From assembly GCA_964433155.1 (NCBI GenBank), contig CAYSQE010000013.1, positions 1 through 42,035 on the forward strand: 42,035 bases of DNA. The letters are read 5' to 3'. Below the pieces are notes generated by a model, which saw only the letters and a list, made by a program, of their open reading frames with translations, did not search any database and was not told where the DNA came from. Numbering within the stretch: position 1 is the first letter of the stretch; each line of letters starts with the position of its first letter. Below are positions 12,899 to 21,244 of this stretch, piece after piece. Made by a program: the position numbers and the translations under genes. This stretch comes from 2-01-FULL-40-13 sp964433155. GTDB taxonomy: Bacteria; Patescibacteriota; Microgenomatia; UBA1406; GWC2-37-13.

Positions 12899-13173
12899 AT
12901 GTCTGCCGAAGTTCGTTATAAGGGCGTAGCTCTAAATGATGCACCCTCTTTGCTTTTGAACCTGCGAAAAAACGTGGAATTACTCCTGCCGAAATTAGGA
13001 GGGAAGATCTTTCTGAACTAACCCTCTGGGTAGGAGATTTAATCTGCCGTGAAGATCTGCATCGCCTTCTCAAAGAAGATGAGATTCAAGCCCTCTCTCG
13101 AATCGAATTGACCACCCAAGCCAAGGTGATAGAGCAGACCAAAACTATCCAGAAACCGCTAGCAACCGTTTGA
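12899..13173 (+). pseudogene. Frameshifted small gene of unknown function
   Basis: The ATG at 12899 opens a 40-codon frame (MSAEVRYKGVALNDAPS and on) that stops at 13019-13021. From about 12950 another frame, one base back, reads FAFEPAKKRGITPAEIRRED through LTTQAKVIEQTKTIQKPLATV to a TGA at 13171-13173. Joining them at APS-FAFEP gives a coherent protein of about 91 aa with a predicted helical C-terminus. A natural frameshift, programmed shift or sequencing error could explain it. The G+C content is visibly higher than in neighbours, suggesting acquired DNA. Confidence 0.5.
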
Positions 13174-13196
13174 ATCTTTTTCTTCTACTTTGTTCT

Positions 13197-13337
13197 ATGA
13201 CAACAGCGTGTTTTTTCTTGCAATTAGTTGTCGCTGAGCAGTTAGGGAAAGACGCTCCTGCAACAACCGAGGAAAAAAGCGCCAACGAATTGGCCAAAGA
13301 ACTCCTTGGAAAAAGCAGTGAACACGAGGCGGTGTAA
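13197..13337 (+). CDS. Short ORF, 46 codons, unknown
   Basis: MTTACFFLQLVVAEQLGKDA followed by an acidic, helix-forming tail ending in SSEHEAV. It shares the higher G+C of the preceding frameshifted gene and follows it by 23 nt, so the two may have formed one unit. No family recognised. 13338-13401 holds nothing I can identify. Confidence 0.35.
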   Translation: MTTACFFLQLVVAEQLGKDAPATTEEKSANELAKELLGKSSEHEAV

Positions 13338-13401
13338 GTTAAGCTGGTGGGTTAAAATTTGTATTAGGAACGACGCTTCTTTAAATAAAGTAGTAAATAG
13401 C

Positions 13402-15024
13402 TTAGACAATCTCTTCTTTCCTTTGTCTCACAAAAGATATCCATTCTTCGACGATTTCAAATATTAGCTTGAAAGGGGCTTCGATCAGGAAATCGAAGAT
13501 AAAAATAAAGAAATTTAACTTTGCAATCTCGGTGCTAAAGAATTTTCCCAAAGAGAGGATTGGCATAAAGAAAAAATCAGCAACGGGCGTTAGGACTCCT
13601 TCTTTTTCCTTGAGACGATACTCATTGACGATCTGCTTAATTCTGTAGGAGAAGAACGTAACTACGCTCACAAAGAAAATAAATATCGCCATACTGATTA
13701 AATTAAACTGTAAAAGCAATAATGCTTCGTAGATGAGAGACAGCGTCACAAAAAAGGTAAGAGTATAAAAAATGGTGAAACCAAAGATTAGAACGGGTTT
13801 TTTGACTCTTGATTTACGAGGAATATAGGCAATTTGGGTTTCAAATGATTTATCCGCGTCGACGATCTCAATAATTCGCTGGTAGATATTTCGCGTGTTA
13901 TCTTCGCCAGGAAGTCTAAAAAGAAGAACAATAAATGCCATCAAGATTGGAGGAAAGACGCTATTTATGATAATCGCAGTCAAATTCACCTCACCATAAA
14001 TATAAAGCGAAGCAGGGTACTCAAGGATAATAGCCAAAAGCATTTTAGTCAGGAATATATAAACAAACGCTTTGATAGCAAGATTTCGCAGTCGAGTCCC
14101 AAGCTCCTGATATTTTTCTCTACAGATTTGGTCCACATACGTCCATAACTTTTCTTTATCTTTTAAAATTGTATCCACTAGGCCCAACTTCCTTCTTATG
14201 ATTTCAAATAAAATAAGAAATGGGGGCATCTGCTTTTTGGCATATTTAGCTAAGTTGTCGACATATTGATTGGTAATAACCGCATCAATTTTTTTGAAAG
14301 TCTCAGGTAACTTAGTTGCTACCTCCTGTAATTCAAGCATCTTATAGTCGGCTATTTTTTTGTAAAAAGTAATAAAGAGATGGTAACGTTGGTATGCTTT
14401 GTCGCTCTTTCTAAAAGCTTTTTCTATAGCAGCCAGAAAAAAAGCATCTTTCTGCTCTTCGGAAAGACCTTCGAGTTTAATTTTTTTTCTCAAAACTTGA
14501 TAAATAAAAAATGTGAAATTGGCGCTTTTTGACGTTCCTTCAGGCTTAAGTATCTCCTCAATTTCGCAGGTGATTAAATCAAACGCAAACTGCCCTAGAT
14601 ACTGCTCTTTCTCGAAGTTTCTGCCAACAACTAGAAGTTTTCGCAGCAAGATATATCGATCAAGGATCGATTGAACATTATTGACATCTTCTGCACCAAG
14701 ACTTTCGTTGTCGAAGTAACGCGCCCATAATAACTCTCTTATAAGATTTTCTGCCTCGTCTGACCCCTTGGGGTTGAGTGATAGTCTTCTTTTTAGAATC
14801 CGCTCGATCGCAGCTCGCAGTACTAAATGTTCTTCCCTAAATTCCATTACATTTCTTATTTTCTCGTAGGCTAAGGCAACAAAAGAGACTGCTTGAGAGA
14901 CAGTGAGTTTAGAAAAATCATCGGGTCGAGGTTTTGGCCTTATCGACTTTAGCGTTGCTAAAAGAGCCTGACTAAACTTGGATAGTTGAATCGGAGTCGA
15001 CGCCGTCTTCTGCTTCTCATCCAT
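13402..15024 (-). CDS. Conserved polytopic membrane protein of unknown function
   Basis: 540 aa. The first about 300 residues are soluble, helical and charged (AYEKIRNVMEFREEHLVLRAAIERILKRRL, ENLIRELLWARYF). The C-terminal part has at least four membrane helices (about 305-335, 342-365, 405-432, 435-457) and further hydrophobic segments to the end. No enzymatic motif is visible. It starts at ATG 15024 and lies 28 nt downstream of the phosphohexomutase on the same strand, a possible operon. Function unknown. Confidence 0.8.
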   Translation of the reverse strand: MDEKQKTASTPIQLSKFSQALLATLKSIRPKPRPDDFSKLTVSQAVSFVALAYEKIRNVMEFREEHLVLRAAIERILKRRLSLNPKGSDEAENLIRELLWARYFDNESLGAEDVNNVQSILDRYILLRKLLVVGRNFEKEQYLGQFAFDLITCEIEEILKPEGTSKSANFTFFIYQVLRKKIKLEGLSEEQKDAFFLAAIEKAFRKSDKAYQRYHLFITFYKKIADYKMLELQEVATKLPETFKKIDAVITNQYVDNLAKYAKKQMPPFLILFEIIRRKLGLVDTILKDKEKLWTYVDQICREKYQELGTRLRNLAIKAFVYIFLTKMLLAIILEYPASLYIYGEVNLTAIIINSVFPPILMAFIVLLFRLPGEDNTRNIYQRIIEIVDADKSFETQIAYIPRKSRVKKPVLIFGFTIFYTLTFFVTLSLIYEALLLLQFNLISMAIFIFFVSVVTFFSYRIKQIVNEYRLKEKEGVLTPVADFFFMPILSLGKFFSTEIAKLNFFIFIFDFLIEAPFKLIFEIVEEWISFVRQRKEEIV

Positions 15025-15052
15025 ATGAGGGAATTATAACACTAAGCAAGAC

Positions 15053-16453
15053 TTAATGTTTTTCTTTAGCACCAGATCGGAGTATTTTTGATTTTAGTTC
15101 TTGGAGCTTATTTTCTACTAAATCTTTTGTTTCTCCTTCAATATTCAAACGAAGAAGTGGTTCTGTATTCGATGTACGTATACTAAATCTCCATGAGGGA
15201 AAATCTACGGCTAACCCATCCATTAGAGAAATTGTCCCATCTTTATAGTCGTTTGCAATATTCTTCAATAGCCCTTCAGAGAGATTTATGTCCTTGAGGA
15301 CAAAATTGTACTCGCCAGATTCTACTGATGATTGGACTTCCTTAATCAACTGTGACAGTGGTTTACTTTCTTCCGTTAAGATTTTCAGCAATCGCAAGAT
15401 GGTTAAAACTGAGCTTTCGGCGTATCCGGTACTCCTATAAAAATAGTGCCCTGATGACTCGCCGCAAAAAATGACATCTTCACGTATCATATGGGTTGTG
15501 ATAAGAGCATGTCCAACCTTGCCAACGATTGGTCTACCCTTACTTTTTTTTACTGCATTCCAAATATTTCTTACATAACGAACATCGATGAGAACTTTTT
15601 CTCCAGGATATTCCTTGAGAATGTCCTTGGCAAGAAGAGAGGTGATGAGACTGGCTTTGACAACCTTGCCCTTTTCGTCAATAAAAAAGATTCTGTCAGC
15701 ATCCCCATCTGTCGAAATTCCAAGATCTGCTTTTTCCTTTTTAACCTTGATTTCAAGATCCTTAACATTTTTTTCTTCCAGAGGATCGGGTTGATGAGAA
15801 GGAAAAGTACCGTCTAAAATAAAGTTCATTCTAATCAATTTGCACGGTAGTTTTTCAAACAGTTTCTCCAAATAAAGAATACCCATTGCATTTCCTGGAT
15901 CCGCGACGACCTTGAAGGGCTTAATCGACTTTGGTTTAATTGTGTCAAACGCAGACTGAATCTCATCTTGAACCACTTTTTGATTTTCGCTTACTTTGCC
16001 TTTTTTATTAGATGCAATGAATGATTGCTTAAGTACGTTTTCCCTAACTTTTTCCATGCCGGTGCCTTTTCCTACTTTCAGGAGCCTATTTCCATCCCGC
16101 CTTACAAATTTAATTCCATTATATTGAGGAGGATTATGTGAAGCACTAATCTGGATACCAGCATCATATCCATATTTGAGGACTGCGAAATAAAAAGTCG
16201 GAGTAGATACCAATCCAATATCGAAAACATCTGCGCCCATATTCACCAGCGCTGCTTTTGCTTTATTAAAAAGTGAGGGAGAGGATAATCTCATATCTCG
16301 TCCAAGAGCAATACCTAGTTTGTTTTTTTGCAGATCCTTGACAAAAAAGGTATAGATGCCTTTAATTATCTGGCTGATATTTTCTTCGTTGATATCTTGG
16401 GGATAAATACCCCGAATGTCATAGGCTTTGAAGATGGATGGATTGACTGTCAT
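15053..16453 (-). CDS. manB: Phosphomannomutase/phosphoglucomutase
   Basis: 466 aa from ATG 16453. It has all four alpha-D-phosphohexomutase signatures: AYDIRGIYP near the start, SASHNPPQYNG with the phospho-Ser at about 105, the Mg site DGDADR (249-254), the sugar-binding GESSGH (331-336) and the phosphate loop RTSNTEP (426-432). It interconverts hexose 6- and 1-phosphates, feeding GDP-mannose or UDP-glucose precursors for the glycan genes seen later in the window. An upstream in-frame ATG (16477) overlaps holA, but the promoter position favours 16453. Substrate preference cannot be told from sequence alone. Confidence 0.92.
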   Translation of the reverse strand: MTVNPSIFKAYDIRGIYPQDINEENISQIIKGIYTFFVKDLQKNKLGIALGRDMRLSSPSLFNKAKAALVNMGADVFDIGLVSTPTFYFAVLKYGYDAGIQISASHNPPQYNGIKFVRRDGNRLLKVGKGTGMEKVRENVLKQSFIASNKKGKVSENQKVVQDEIQSAFDTIKPKSIKPFKVVADPGNAMGILYLEKLFEKLPCKLIRMNFILDGTFPSHQPDPLEEKNVKDLEIKVKKEKADLGISTDGDADRIFFIDEKGKVVKASLITSLLAKDILKEYPGEKVLIDVRYVRNIWNAVKKSKGRPIVGKVGHALITTHMIREDVIFCGESSGHYFYRSTGYAESSVLTILRLLKILTEESKPLSQLIKEVQSSVESGEYNFVLKDINLSEGLLKNIANDYKDGTISLMDGLAVDFPSWRFSIRTSNTEPLLRLNIEGETKDLVENKLQELKSKILRSGAKEKH

Positions 16454-16460
16454 AGTAGGT

Positions 16461-16490
16461 ATTATAAGAAATGGCATGCCAAAATATCAA
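16461..16490 (-). promoter_or_regulatory. Leaderless promoter of manB, within the 3' end of holA
   Basis: TTGATA (16490-16485), an 18-bp spacer, TATAAT (16466-16461), then 7 nt to the ATG at 16453. There is no Shine-Dalgarno. It argues for the internal start of manB. Confidence 0.7.
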
Positions 16491-17145
16491 GCGACTCTTT
16501 GATCGAATAGGGATTCGTCCCTGTTTTTAGTCCAACCTCAATTTTAAATAGAGCCTCATAAAAGCTGATTAGATTTTCTAACTTCCAAGACTTGGCAATA
16601 GATTTAAGCTTGTAGGTTTGCCAACTTTGCATTTTTACCGGTGAAAAGCCCTGTTTTAACAGCAGCAAATTCTTAATCTGTCTCACCAACATAAGAAATA
16701 TAAAATTCTCATCGGATTTGTCTGACAGACTATTAAGTAGTGAGATAAATAAGTTTCTATTACCAGGATAAGCCGAATCTAATAGTTTAAAAATTGTTTC
16801 GCGGGGTCTAAATTCTTTCACTTTTCCAAGCTTGGATAGTCTAAGCTCCCATAATGATACGCTTTCCCACATGATCAACTCTACATCGGTATTTTTTTCC
16901 AATTTTTTCAAGTCATTGATCAATGACATACTGTCTCTACGCACATATTTATTCACATTTTGACTGAAAAAAACCCTTTTAATTGAAAAAAGTGAAGGAC
17001 TCTCACCTAACCACAAAGATATCGAAGATAACTCATCGGGGCGGATGTCTCTTATCTCATACCCCTTCTCTTTATAATCCTTTTTAAGAGATAGAAAATA
17101 ATTTCGAGACGCACTGGTGTCTTCCCCACATATAATCGTCAGCAT
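16462..17145 (-). CDS. holA: DNA polymerase III delta subunit (clamp loader)
   Basis: 227 aa, shorter than the about 330-340 aa of E. coli HolA. MLTIICGEDTSASRNYFLSL is the expected N-terminal start of the delta AAA-like fold (no functional P-loop), and LRLSKLGKVKEFRP and FIFLMLVRQIKNLLLLKQG match the conserved middle and C-terminal helices. Delta opens the beta clamp together with the tau/gamma and delta-prime subunits; a delta-prime-like gene is at 24839-25495. The assignment rests on the overall pattern of a divergent family. Confidence 0.75.
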   Translation of the reverse strand: MLTIICGEDTSASRNYFLSLKKDYKEKGYEIRDIRPDELSSISLWLGESPSLFSIKRVFFSQNVNKYVRRDSMSLINDLKKLEKNTDVELIMWESVSLWELRLSKLGKVKEFRPRETIFKLLDSAYPGNRNLFISLLNSLSDKSDENFIFLMLVRQIKNLLLLKQGFSPVKMQSWQTYKLKSIAKSWKLENLISFYEALFKIEVGLKTGTNPYSIKESLDILACHFL

Positions 17146-17202
17146 AAAAATATTTTACTAAATTAAAGATTATTAAAGATTAGATTTAATCATATTTGTT
17201 TG

Positions 17203-17228
17203 CTTTAATTTGTTAACATATTAAAGTT
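17203..17228 (-). repeat. Palindromic repeat, copy 3 (upstream of rpmF and holA)
   Basis: In reverse orientation it matches 25 of 26 core bases of the palindromes flanking the TrpR-like gene. It sits in the intergenic region between divergent holA and rpmF, consistent with a shared operator. Confidence 0.7.
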
Positions 17229-17267
17229 TCTACTTATTGTTTTTCCTGATCGTTTTTGTTAATATAT

Positions 17268-17296
17268 TTGATATTAGATTTTTGATATTTGATATT
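17268..17296 (+). promoter_or_regulatory. Promoter of rpmF
   Basis: TTGATA (17268-17273), 17-bp spacer, GATATT (17291-17296), ending 5 nt before the ATG. Other TTGATAT repeats in this stretch make the exact boxes uncertain. Confidence 0.45.
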
Positions 17297-17301
17297 ACTA
17301 T

Positions 17302-17451
17302 ATGGCTCCTTTACCCAAACGTAAACATTCAACTCAAAGAAAAGGTAAACGCTTGAAAACCAGGAATATTTTCTTTCGTAAACTTGTGGTTTGTCCAAAT
17401 TGTAAAAAAATGAAGCTACCTCATAGAGTTTGTAAACATTGTGGTAAGTAG
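17302..17451 (+). CDS. rpmF: 50S ribosomal protein L32
   Basis: 49 aa: MAPLPKRKHSTQRKGKRLKT, then VVCPNCKKMKLPHRVCKHCGK. The conserved basic N-terminus and the C-terminal zinc ribbon with two CxxC pairs (CPNC, CKHC) identify L32. It opens a plus-strand run rpmF-nusB-rnc-rpsP of translation and RNA-processing genes. The palindrome at 17203-17228 lies 74 nt upstream. Confidence 0.92.
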   Translation: MAPLPKRKHSTQRKGKRLKTRNIFFRKLVVCPNCKKMKLPHRVCKHCGK

Positions 17452-17536
17452 CTATTAGTTCTTAGATTATTAGCTATTAGATTAAGGCGCAAAAAATTTT
17501 CTAAAAGCTAACAAGCTAAAAGCCAAAAGCGACAAT

Positions 17537-17896
17537 ATGGATCCAAGACACATCCAAAGAATTAAGACAATTCAAAATCTCTTTGCCTATAGTTTTGACC
17601 AGAAAAATAACTTACCATTCCCGCAAGATGCAAAAACCAAAAAAATAATTACAAAACTAAAAACGATTGATACAATGGTTAAGCAATATGCTCCACGCTA
17701 TCCGCTACCAAATATTGCCAAAGGCGACCTAGCAATCTTAAGACTAAGTATCTATGAACTTATTTACGAAAAAAAAACGCCTCATAAAGTGATCATCGAT
17801 GAGGCTATTGAGTTAGCCAAAGAACTTTCCGGAGAGAAATCTTACGCATTTATCAACGCTGTGTTGGGCAAAATTCTAAACCACAAAAACAAATAA
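17537..17896 (+). CDS. nusB: Transcription antitermination factor NusB
   Basis: 119 aa, slightly short for NusB. The opening HIQRIKTIQNLFAYSFDQ, the central PLPNIAKGDLAILRLSIYELIY and the end PHKVIIDEAIELAKELSGEKSYAFINAVLGKI are characteristic. NusB binds boxA RNA with S10 to prevent premature termination in rRNA operons; the rRNA leader later in this window contains a terminator-like hairpin where such a function would matter. Start at ATG 17537, no strong ribosome-binding site. The 85 nt before it are AT-rich with TTAGCTATTAG-type repeats. Confidence 0.9.
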   Translation: MDPRHIQRIKTIQNLFAYSFDQKNNLPFPQDAKTKKIITKLKTIDTMVKQYAPRYPLPNIAKGDLAILRLSIYELIYEKKTPHKVIIDEAIELAKELSGEKSYAFINAVLGKILNHKNK

Positions 17897-17901
17897 TTGT
17901 T

Positions 17902-18591
17902 ATGAACCACATTGACAACTTAGAAAAGTCTATTGGAGTTTTGTTTAAAGATAAGACGATCTTGGAAAATGTCCTTATTCACCGTTCTTATCTAAATGAG
18001 AATAGGGACTTTTATCTACCCTCCAACGAAAAACTTGAGTTTTTGGGTGATAGCGTACTCTCACTTGTAACCTCAATGCACTTATATAAACATTATCCTC
18101 AACTTAAGGAAGGAGACTACACCGAAATTAAAGCGGCGATTGTTCGGACAGAAAGCTTAGCCTACGCTGCCAAACAACTAAAACTCGGATCGTATCTCTA
18201 TTTATCAAAAGGACAAGATAAAGAAGAAGGTCGGAAAAATATAAATATACTAGCAGATTGTTTTGAGGCTCTTATTGGTGCTATTTTTGTTGATATCAGT
18301 TTTGAGTCTGCCTATAGCTTTGTTCTGAAATATCTTTTTGAAAATAAACTAGATTATATTATCAAACACAAACTTTACATGTCACCTAAAAGTAGGTTGC
18401 AAGAATATACTCAAGCCAGATTTAAGCTAACTCCTATCTATAAAGTAATCCAGGAAAAAGGTCCAGAGCACGAGAGGATTTTCCATGTGGCAACCTATGT
18501 GGCTGGAAAAAAGCTTGGAATAGGAACCGGAAAGTCCAAGAAGCAAGCCGAAGAAGAAGCTGCAAAGAAAACTTTAGAAAAGATGATATAA
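17902..18591 (+). CDS. rnc: Ribonuclease III
   Basis: 229 aa, full length. The signature NEKLEFLGDSVLSLV (about 42-56) and DCFEALIGAIFVD carry the metal-binding Glu/Asp residues. A C-terminal double-stranded-RNA-binding domain follows (about 153-229, SRLQEYTQARFKL to KKQAEEEAAKKTL). It processes rRNA precursors and structured RNAs, possibly the hairpin-rich leaders in this window. It follows nusB by 5 nt and precedes rpsP by 7 nt. Confidence 0.96.
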   Translation: MNHIDNLEKSIGVLFKDKTILENVLIHRSYLNENRDFYLPSNEKLEFLGDSVLSLVTSMHLYKHYPQLKEGDYTEIKAAIVRTESLAYAAKQLKLGSYLYLSKGQDKEEGRKNINILADCFEALIGAIFVDISFESAYSFVLKYLFENKLDYIIKHKLYMSPKSRLQEYTQARFKLTPIYKVIQEKGPEHERIFHVATYVAGKKLGIGTGKSKKQAEEEAAKKTLEKMI

Positions 18592-18598
18592 TTATTTT

Positions 18599-18865
18599 AT
18601 GCCAGCGACAATAAGACTTGCCAGGATAGGCAAAAAGCGTCAACCAAATTATAGGATAGTTGTCGTCGATAAAAGAAAAAAAAGGAATACTCGTTATCTT
18701 GAAAAAATAGGATTTTATAATCCGTTAGATCCTCGGCAAGCTTTGAATATAGATATGGTTAAATTCGACCAATGGGTTAAAAAGGGAGCAGAGATCTCTG
18801 AAGGGATGAGGAAACTTTTGAAACTCAAAACCAAGTCAAACTTGGTCAAAAAGGATTCTGCTTAG
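18599..18865 (+). CDS. rpsP: 30S ribosomal protein S16
   Basis: 88 aa, normal length. MPATIRLARIGKKRQPNYRI and VVDKRKKRNTRYLEKIGFYNP are diagnostic. It is the last gene of the plus-strand run and its 3' end overlaps the convergent pilO end by 20 bp, with no terminator visible between them. Confidence 0.96.
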   Translation: MPATIRLARIGKKRQPNYRIVVVDKRKKRNTRYLEKIGFYNPLDPRQALNIDMVKFDQWVKKGAEISEGMRKLLKLKTKSNLVKKDSA

Positions 18866-19520
18866 TCGGGTATTCTACTATTTCTTCCGATTTTATTTCC
18901 ACCTGAACCTTGTCGAGTACTTTAGCTATAAGTTTTCTATCCTCTTCTGTAAGAGCCGTTAAGACTTCTGCGCCAGTTGCCTTACCACTATAGACATTGA
19001 TGCTAATTTTTGACCCTGTAAACGACTCCTGGGCAAATTCTAGCTTATCTATGGTTATTAGGCGTCCTCCACCAAGGTTATATTCTTTTAAGAAACTCAG
19101 GAACGAATCCGGGTCTCCAGTGCCTTCAATGGTGATTGACAGCTTTCCTTCTGAATTGGCAAGATTGATAGTATAAGCGGTGATTACGAAATTTGTTTGG
19201 GCAGATAGTTTTTCAAAAGCAACAATAATCGAGAAAAAATCTTCTTGATTGGGTACAAGTTGTGTAAGTAGAGTATTTATGAGATCGAGGTCAAACTCAC
19301 CCTGTATAACTTGATTTTTAAAATCGACCAATTCCTTCTTTTTATTCAACTTAGCAATCTCGGTTTCTAAAGCTGCCGTTTTACTTATACTTTCTTGATA
19401 TTGGACAACAAATATTACAGTCCCCACAATCCCCAGTATAATCAATACCGTTAAAGTTATGACAAATGGTATATTTTGCTTTAGTATCTTTTTTAGTGCG
19501 TAATCTAGTTTAATTTTCAT
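18846..19520 (-). CDS. pilO: Type IV pilus alignment protein PilO-like
   Basis: 224 aa. An N-terminal membrane helix (FVITLTVLIILGIVGTVIFVV, about 19-39) is followed by a coiled coil (SKTAALETEIAKLNKKKEL), then a ferredoxin-like domain (LSITIEGTGDPDSFLSFLKEYN), the usual PilO layout. It would pair with PilN in the inner alignment complex that links the cytoplasmic PilM ring to the pilus machinery. It overlaps the 3' end of pilN by 11 nt. Assignment rests on topology and neighbourhood. Confidence 0.85.
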   Translation of the reverse strand: MKIKLDYALKKILKQNIPFVITLTVLIILGIVGTVIFVVQYQESISKTAALETEIAKLNKKKELVDFKNQVIQGEFDLDLINTLLTQLVPNQEDFFSIIVAFEKLSAQTNFVITAYTINLANSEGKLSITIEGTGDPDSFLSFLKEYNLGGGRLITIDKLEFAQESFTGSKISINVYSGKATGAEVLTALTEEDRKLIAKVLDKVQVEIKSEEIVEYPTKQNPF

Positions 19521-20076
19521 TGAGATCTATAAAAACTCCTCTAAATCCTAATTCATAGCCTTTTTTTGAAGTTTGAGTATTACTAAAACTGCTCAAAATC
19601 AGCTGATTAAAGTTTTTTAAAAAATCATCAGATTCTGCAAAACGTAAAAAAGAAAGCATTGTGGGAAAGTCTTCTATGCTAACAGAAAATGTGAAAGTCT
19701 TTGCTTTGTCGATAACTACAGAGTCCAAAATAGCCTCGGGCGTAGAAGACTTGAGGCTATCTTTTAAAAGAAAGTAATACGGGTAGAAATTGACGTCGCC
19801 TTCGAGGATATCCGATAACTGTTTATGCTTGTTTCTAAAATAGACAAACTTGGCCTCAGTCTCCTTATTTGCCAAGAGAAATTCGAGAATGTCTTTTTTT
19901 TGCGCAGAAAGGGCCTCAATTTTTTGTTTTTGTCTAAGCAGTATGCCGTAAAAAAAGGCGTAGGCGACTAAAAGAAAAAACAGAGCTATCACAATACCCA
20001 ACTTGAGCTTATCAAATATTTTTTCAAGATGTAGATATTTTTTTTGCTTTACCAGTAAATTAATTTTATGTGTCAT
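19510..20076 (-). CDS. pilN: Type IV pilus alignment protein PilN-like
   Basis: 188 aa. It starts with INLLVKQKKYLHLEKIF, a variant of the PilN INLLP segment that docks in the PilM groove, followed by a membrane helix (LGIVIALFFLLVAYAFFYGILL, about 26-48), a short coiled coil and a ferredoxin-like domain. The ATG overlaps the pilM stop (ATGA), so translation is coupled. PilP and PilQ are absent, as expected for a cell without an outer membrane. Confidence 0.87.
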   Translation of the reverse strand: MTHKINLLVKQKKYLHLEKIFDKLKLGIVIALFFLLVAYAFFYGILLRQKQKIEALSAQKKDILEFLLANKETEAKFVYFRNKHKQLSDILEGDVNFYPYYFLLKDSLKSSTPEAILDSVVIDKAKTFTFSVSIEDFPTMLSFLRFAESDDFLKNFNQLILSSFSNTQTSKKGYELGFRGVFIDLNEN

Positions 20077-21101
20077 TGCAGAGAGCCTCCTATCGCTGGA
20101 ATAAACGATGGGATATCCTTAGTAAAAGGCTCAATTGTCCTTGTCTGCTTGATACAATCGAGTGGGTTGTATAAGGAAGTTGGTAGCGAAATAGCGCTCT
20201 CGATTTTCTTTTCAATACCCAATATCTCAGATGTTAAATTGTACATGTAAAGATGTTCAATAGAGGCAATCTTAAATTTAGCTTTTACCGAAATGATAAA
20301 TTTCTGGAGCTCACTGGAGAATACATCGACTGTTGGTTTAAGGATCTGGCCTAAATCTATGGATGATTGCTTAGAAAATCCTACATCCTTTAATAAATTT
20401 TTAGCTTTCAAGGGATCGATATTTGCATCAGCCTGAGCTTCTCTTAAAAAAAGAGATAAACCCGTTTCAAATGTGTGGTTATCTACAATCAATTTTAGTC
20501 CATGGTGATAAAAATAAAAAGACGTTGATGAATATCCTAAATTTATAAATATCGTACCAGTTTCCTGAGTTTTTGGCTGAAAGCATGTAGATACAAATCG
20601 GGCAGAGGCACTCAGTTCATTCTCAATCAGCTCCGGAAAAAGACCAGATGATTCTGTAACCCTTTCTACCTTTTCTATTAAACTTTGAGGCGCCGCAACG
20701 ATAAGAACTAAAAGCTTGTTTTCGGCCTTATTTTCATGAAGTATCTCTAAATCAAGAGACGTCTCGTCGATTGGCATGGGTATAAACTGATCAGCTTGAT
20801 ATTTTATGGCTGAGAGAAGTTCTTTTTCTTTAAGTTTGGGCATTGTCACAATCTGGGAATAGGTGAAGGCGTCGGGAATAACTACATTAACCGGCCTTTT
20901 TCCGATTTTAAGGTTATCGACCATTTTTTTTAAGATTTTTGCTACATCTTCGATTATTTTTTCAGTATCAAGGTCAAAAAATGGAGGAGTATCTTGCTGA
21001 TAACCTAATAGTTCTACCTCGACTTTTCCGCCGCTCTCTCTAGCTTTTGCCACATGTATGGCTTTTTCTCCCAAATTAACGCTTATTTTACTGTCTGACA
21101 T
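20073..21101 (-). CDS. pilM: Type IV pilus assembly protein PilM-like (actin fold)
   Basis: 342 aa from ATG 21101 (MSDSKISVNLGEKAIHVAK). The actin-like ATPase pattern is visible: the N-terminal phosphate-1-like strand SVNLGEKAIHVA, QADQFIPMPIDETSLDLEIL, GTIFINLGYSSTSFYFYHHG and a C-terminal IPAIGGSLQ. PilM is the cytoplasmic partner of PilN. Longer in-frame starts up to 21137 exist but are disfavoured because a promoter lies exactly upstream of 21101. Confidence 0.88.
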   Translation of the reverse strand: MSDSKISVNLGEKAIHVAKARESGGKVEVELLGYQQDTPPFFDLDTEKIIEDVAKILKKMVDNLKIGKRPVNVVIPDAFTYSQIVTMPKLKEKELLSAIKYQADQFIPMPIDETSLDLEILHENKAENKLLVLIVAAPQSLIEKVERVTESSGLFPELIENELSASARFVSTCFQPKTQETGTIFINLGYSSTSFYFYHHGLKLIVDNHTFETGLSLFLREAQADANIDPLKAKNLLKDVGFSKQSSIDLGQILKPTVDVFSSELQKFIISVKAKFKIASIEHLYMYNLTSEILGIEKKIESAISLPTSLYNPLDCIKQTRTIEPFTKDIPSFIPAIGGSLQ

Positions 21102-21108
21102 AGTTTTC

Positions 21109-21137
21109 AGTATGAATAAAAAGTTGCTGTAAGTCAA
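21109..21137 (-). promoter_or_regulatory. Leaderless promoter of pilMNO
   Basis: TTGACT (21137-21132), 17-bp spacer, CATACT (21114-21109), then 7 nt to ATG 21101. It indicates that pilMNO is transcribed separately from the pseudopilin genes upstream. Confidence 0.68.
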
Positions 21138-21159
21138 GACCCGATTTATTCAGGTCGCA

Positions 21160-21235
21160 GATCCGCCAAAAAACGCTCTTCAAGACGTCGAGTGAATAAC
21201 GAAGAGTTGAGTCTTGAAGTAAGTTTGGGCGGATC
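21160..21235 (+). repeat. Long hairpin element, family B copy 2
   Basis: Outer stem GATCCGCC/GGCGGATC and inner stem CTTCAAGAC/GTCTTGAAG with a 24-nt loop. The core matches copy 1 (4397-4464) at 38 of 46 positions, and the pair that differs inside the inner stem is compensated. It lies between the last pseudopilin gene and the pilM promoter and could end the pseudopilin transcript. Confidence 0.72.
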
Positions 21236-21244
21236 AAGAGGTCT

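Noticed and set aside
17161..17190. Tandem ATTAAAGAT as a further operator copy
   Set aside because: It resembles one arm of the palindrome but lacks the second arm and centre; likely low-complexity AT sequence.
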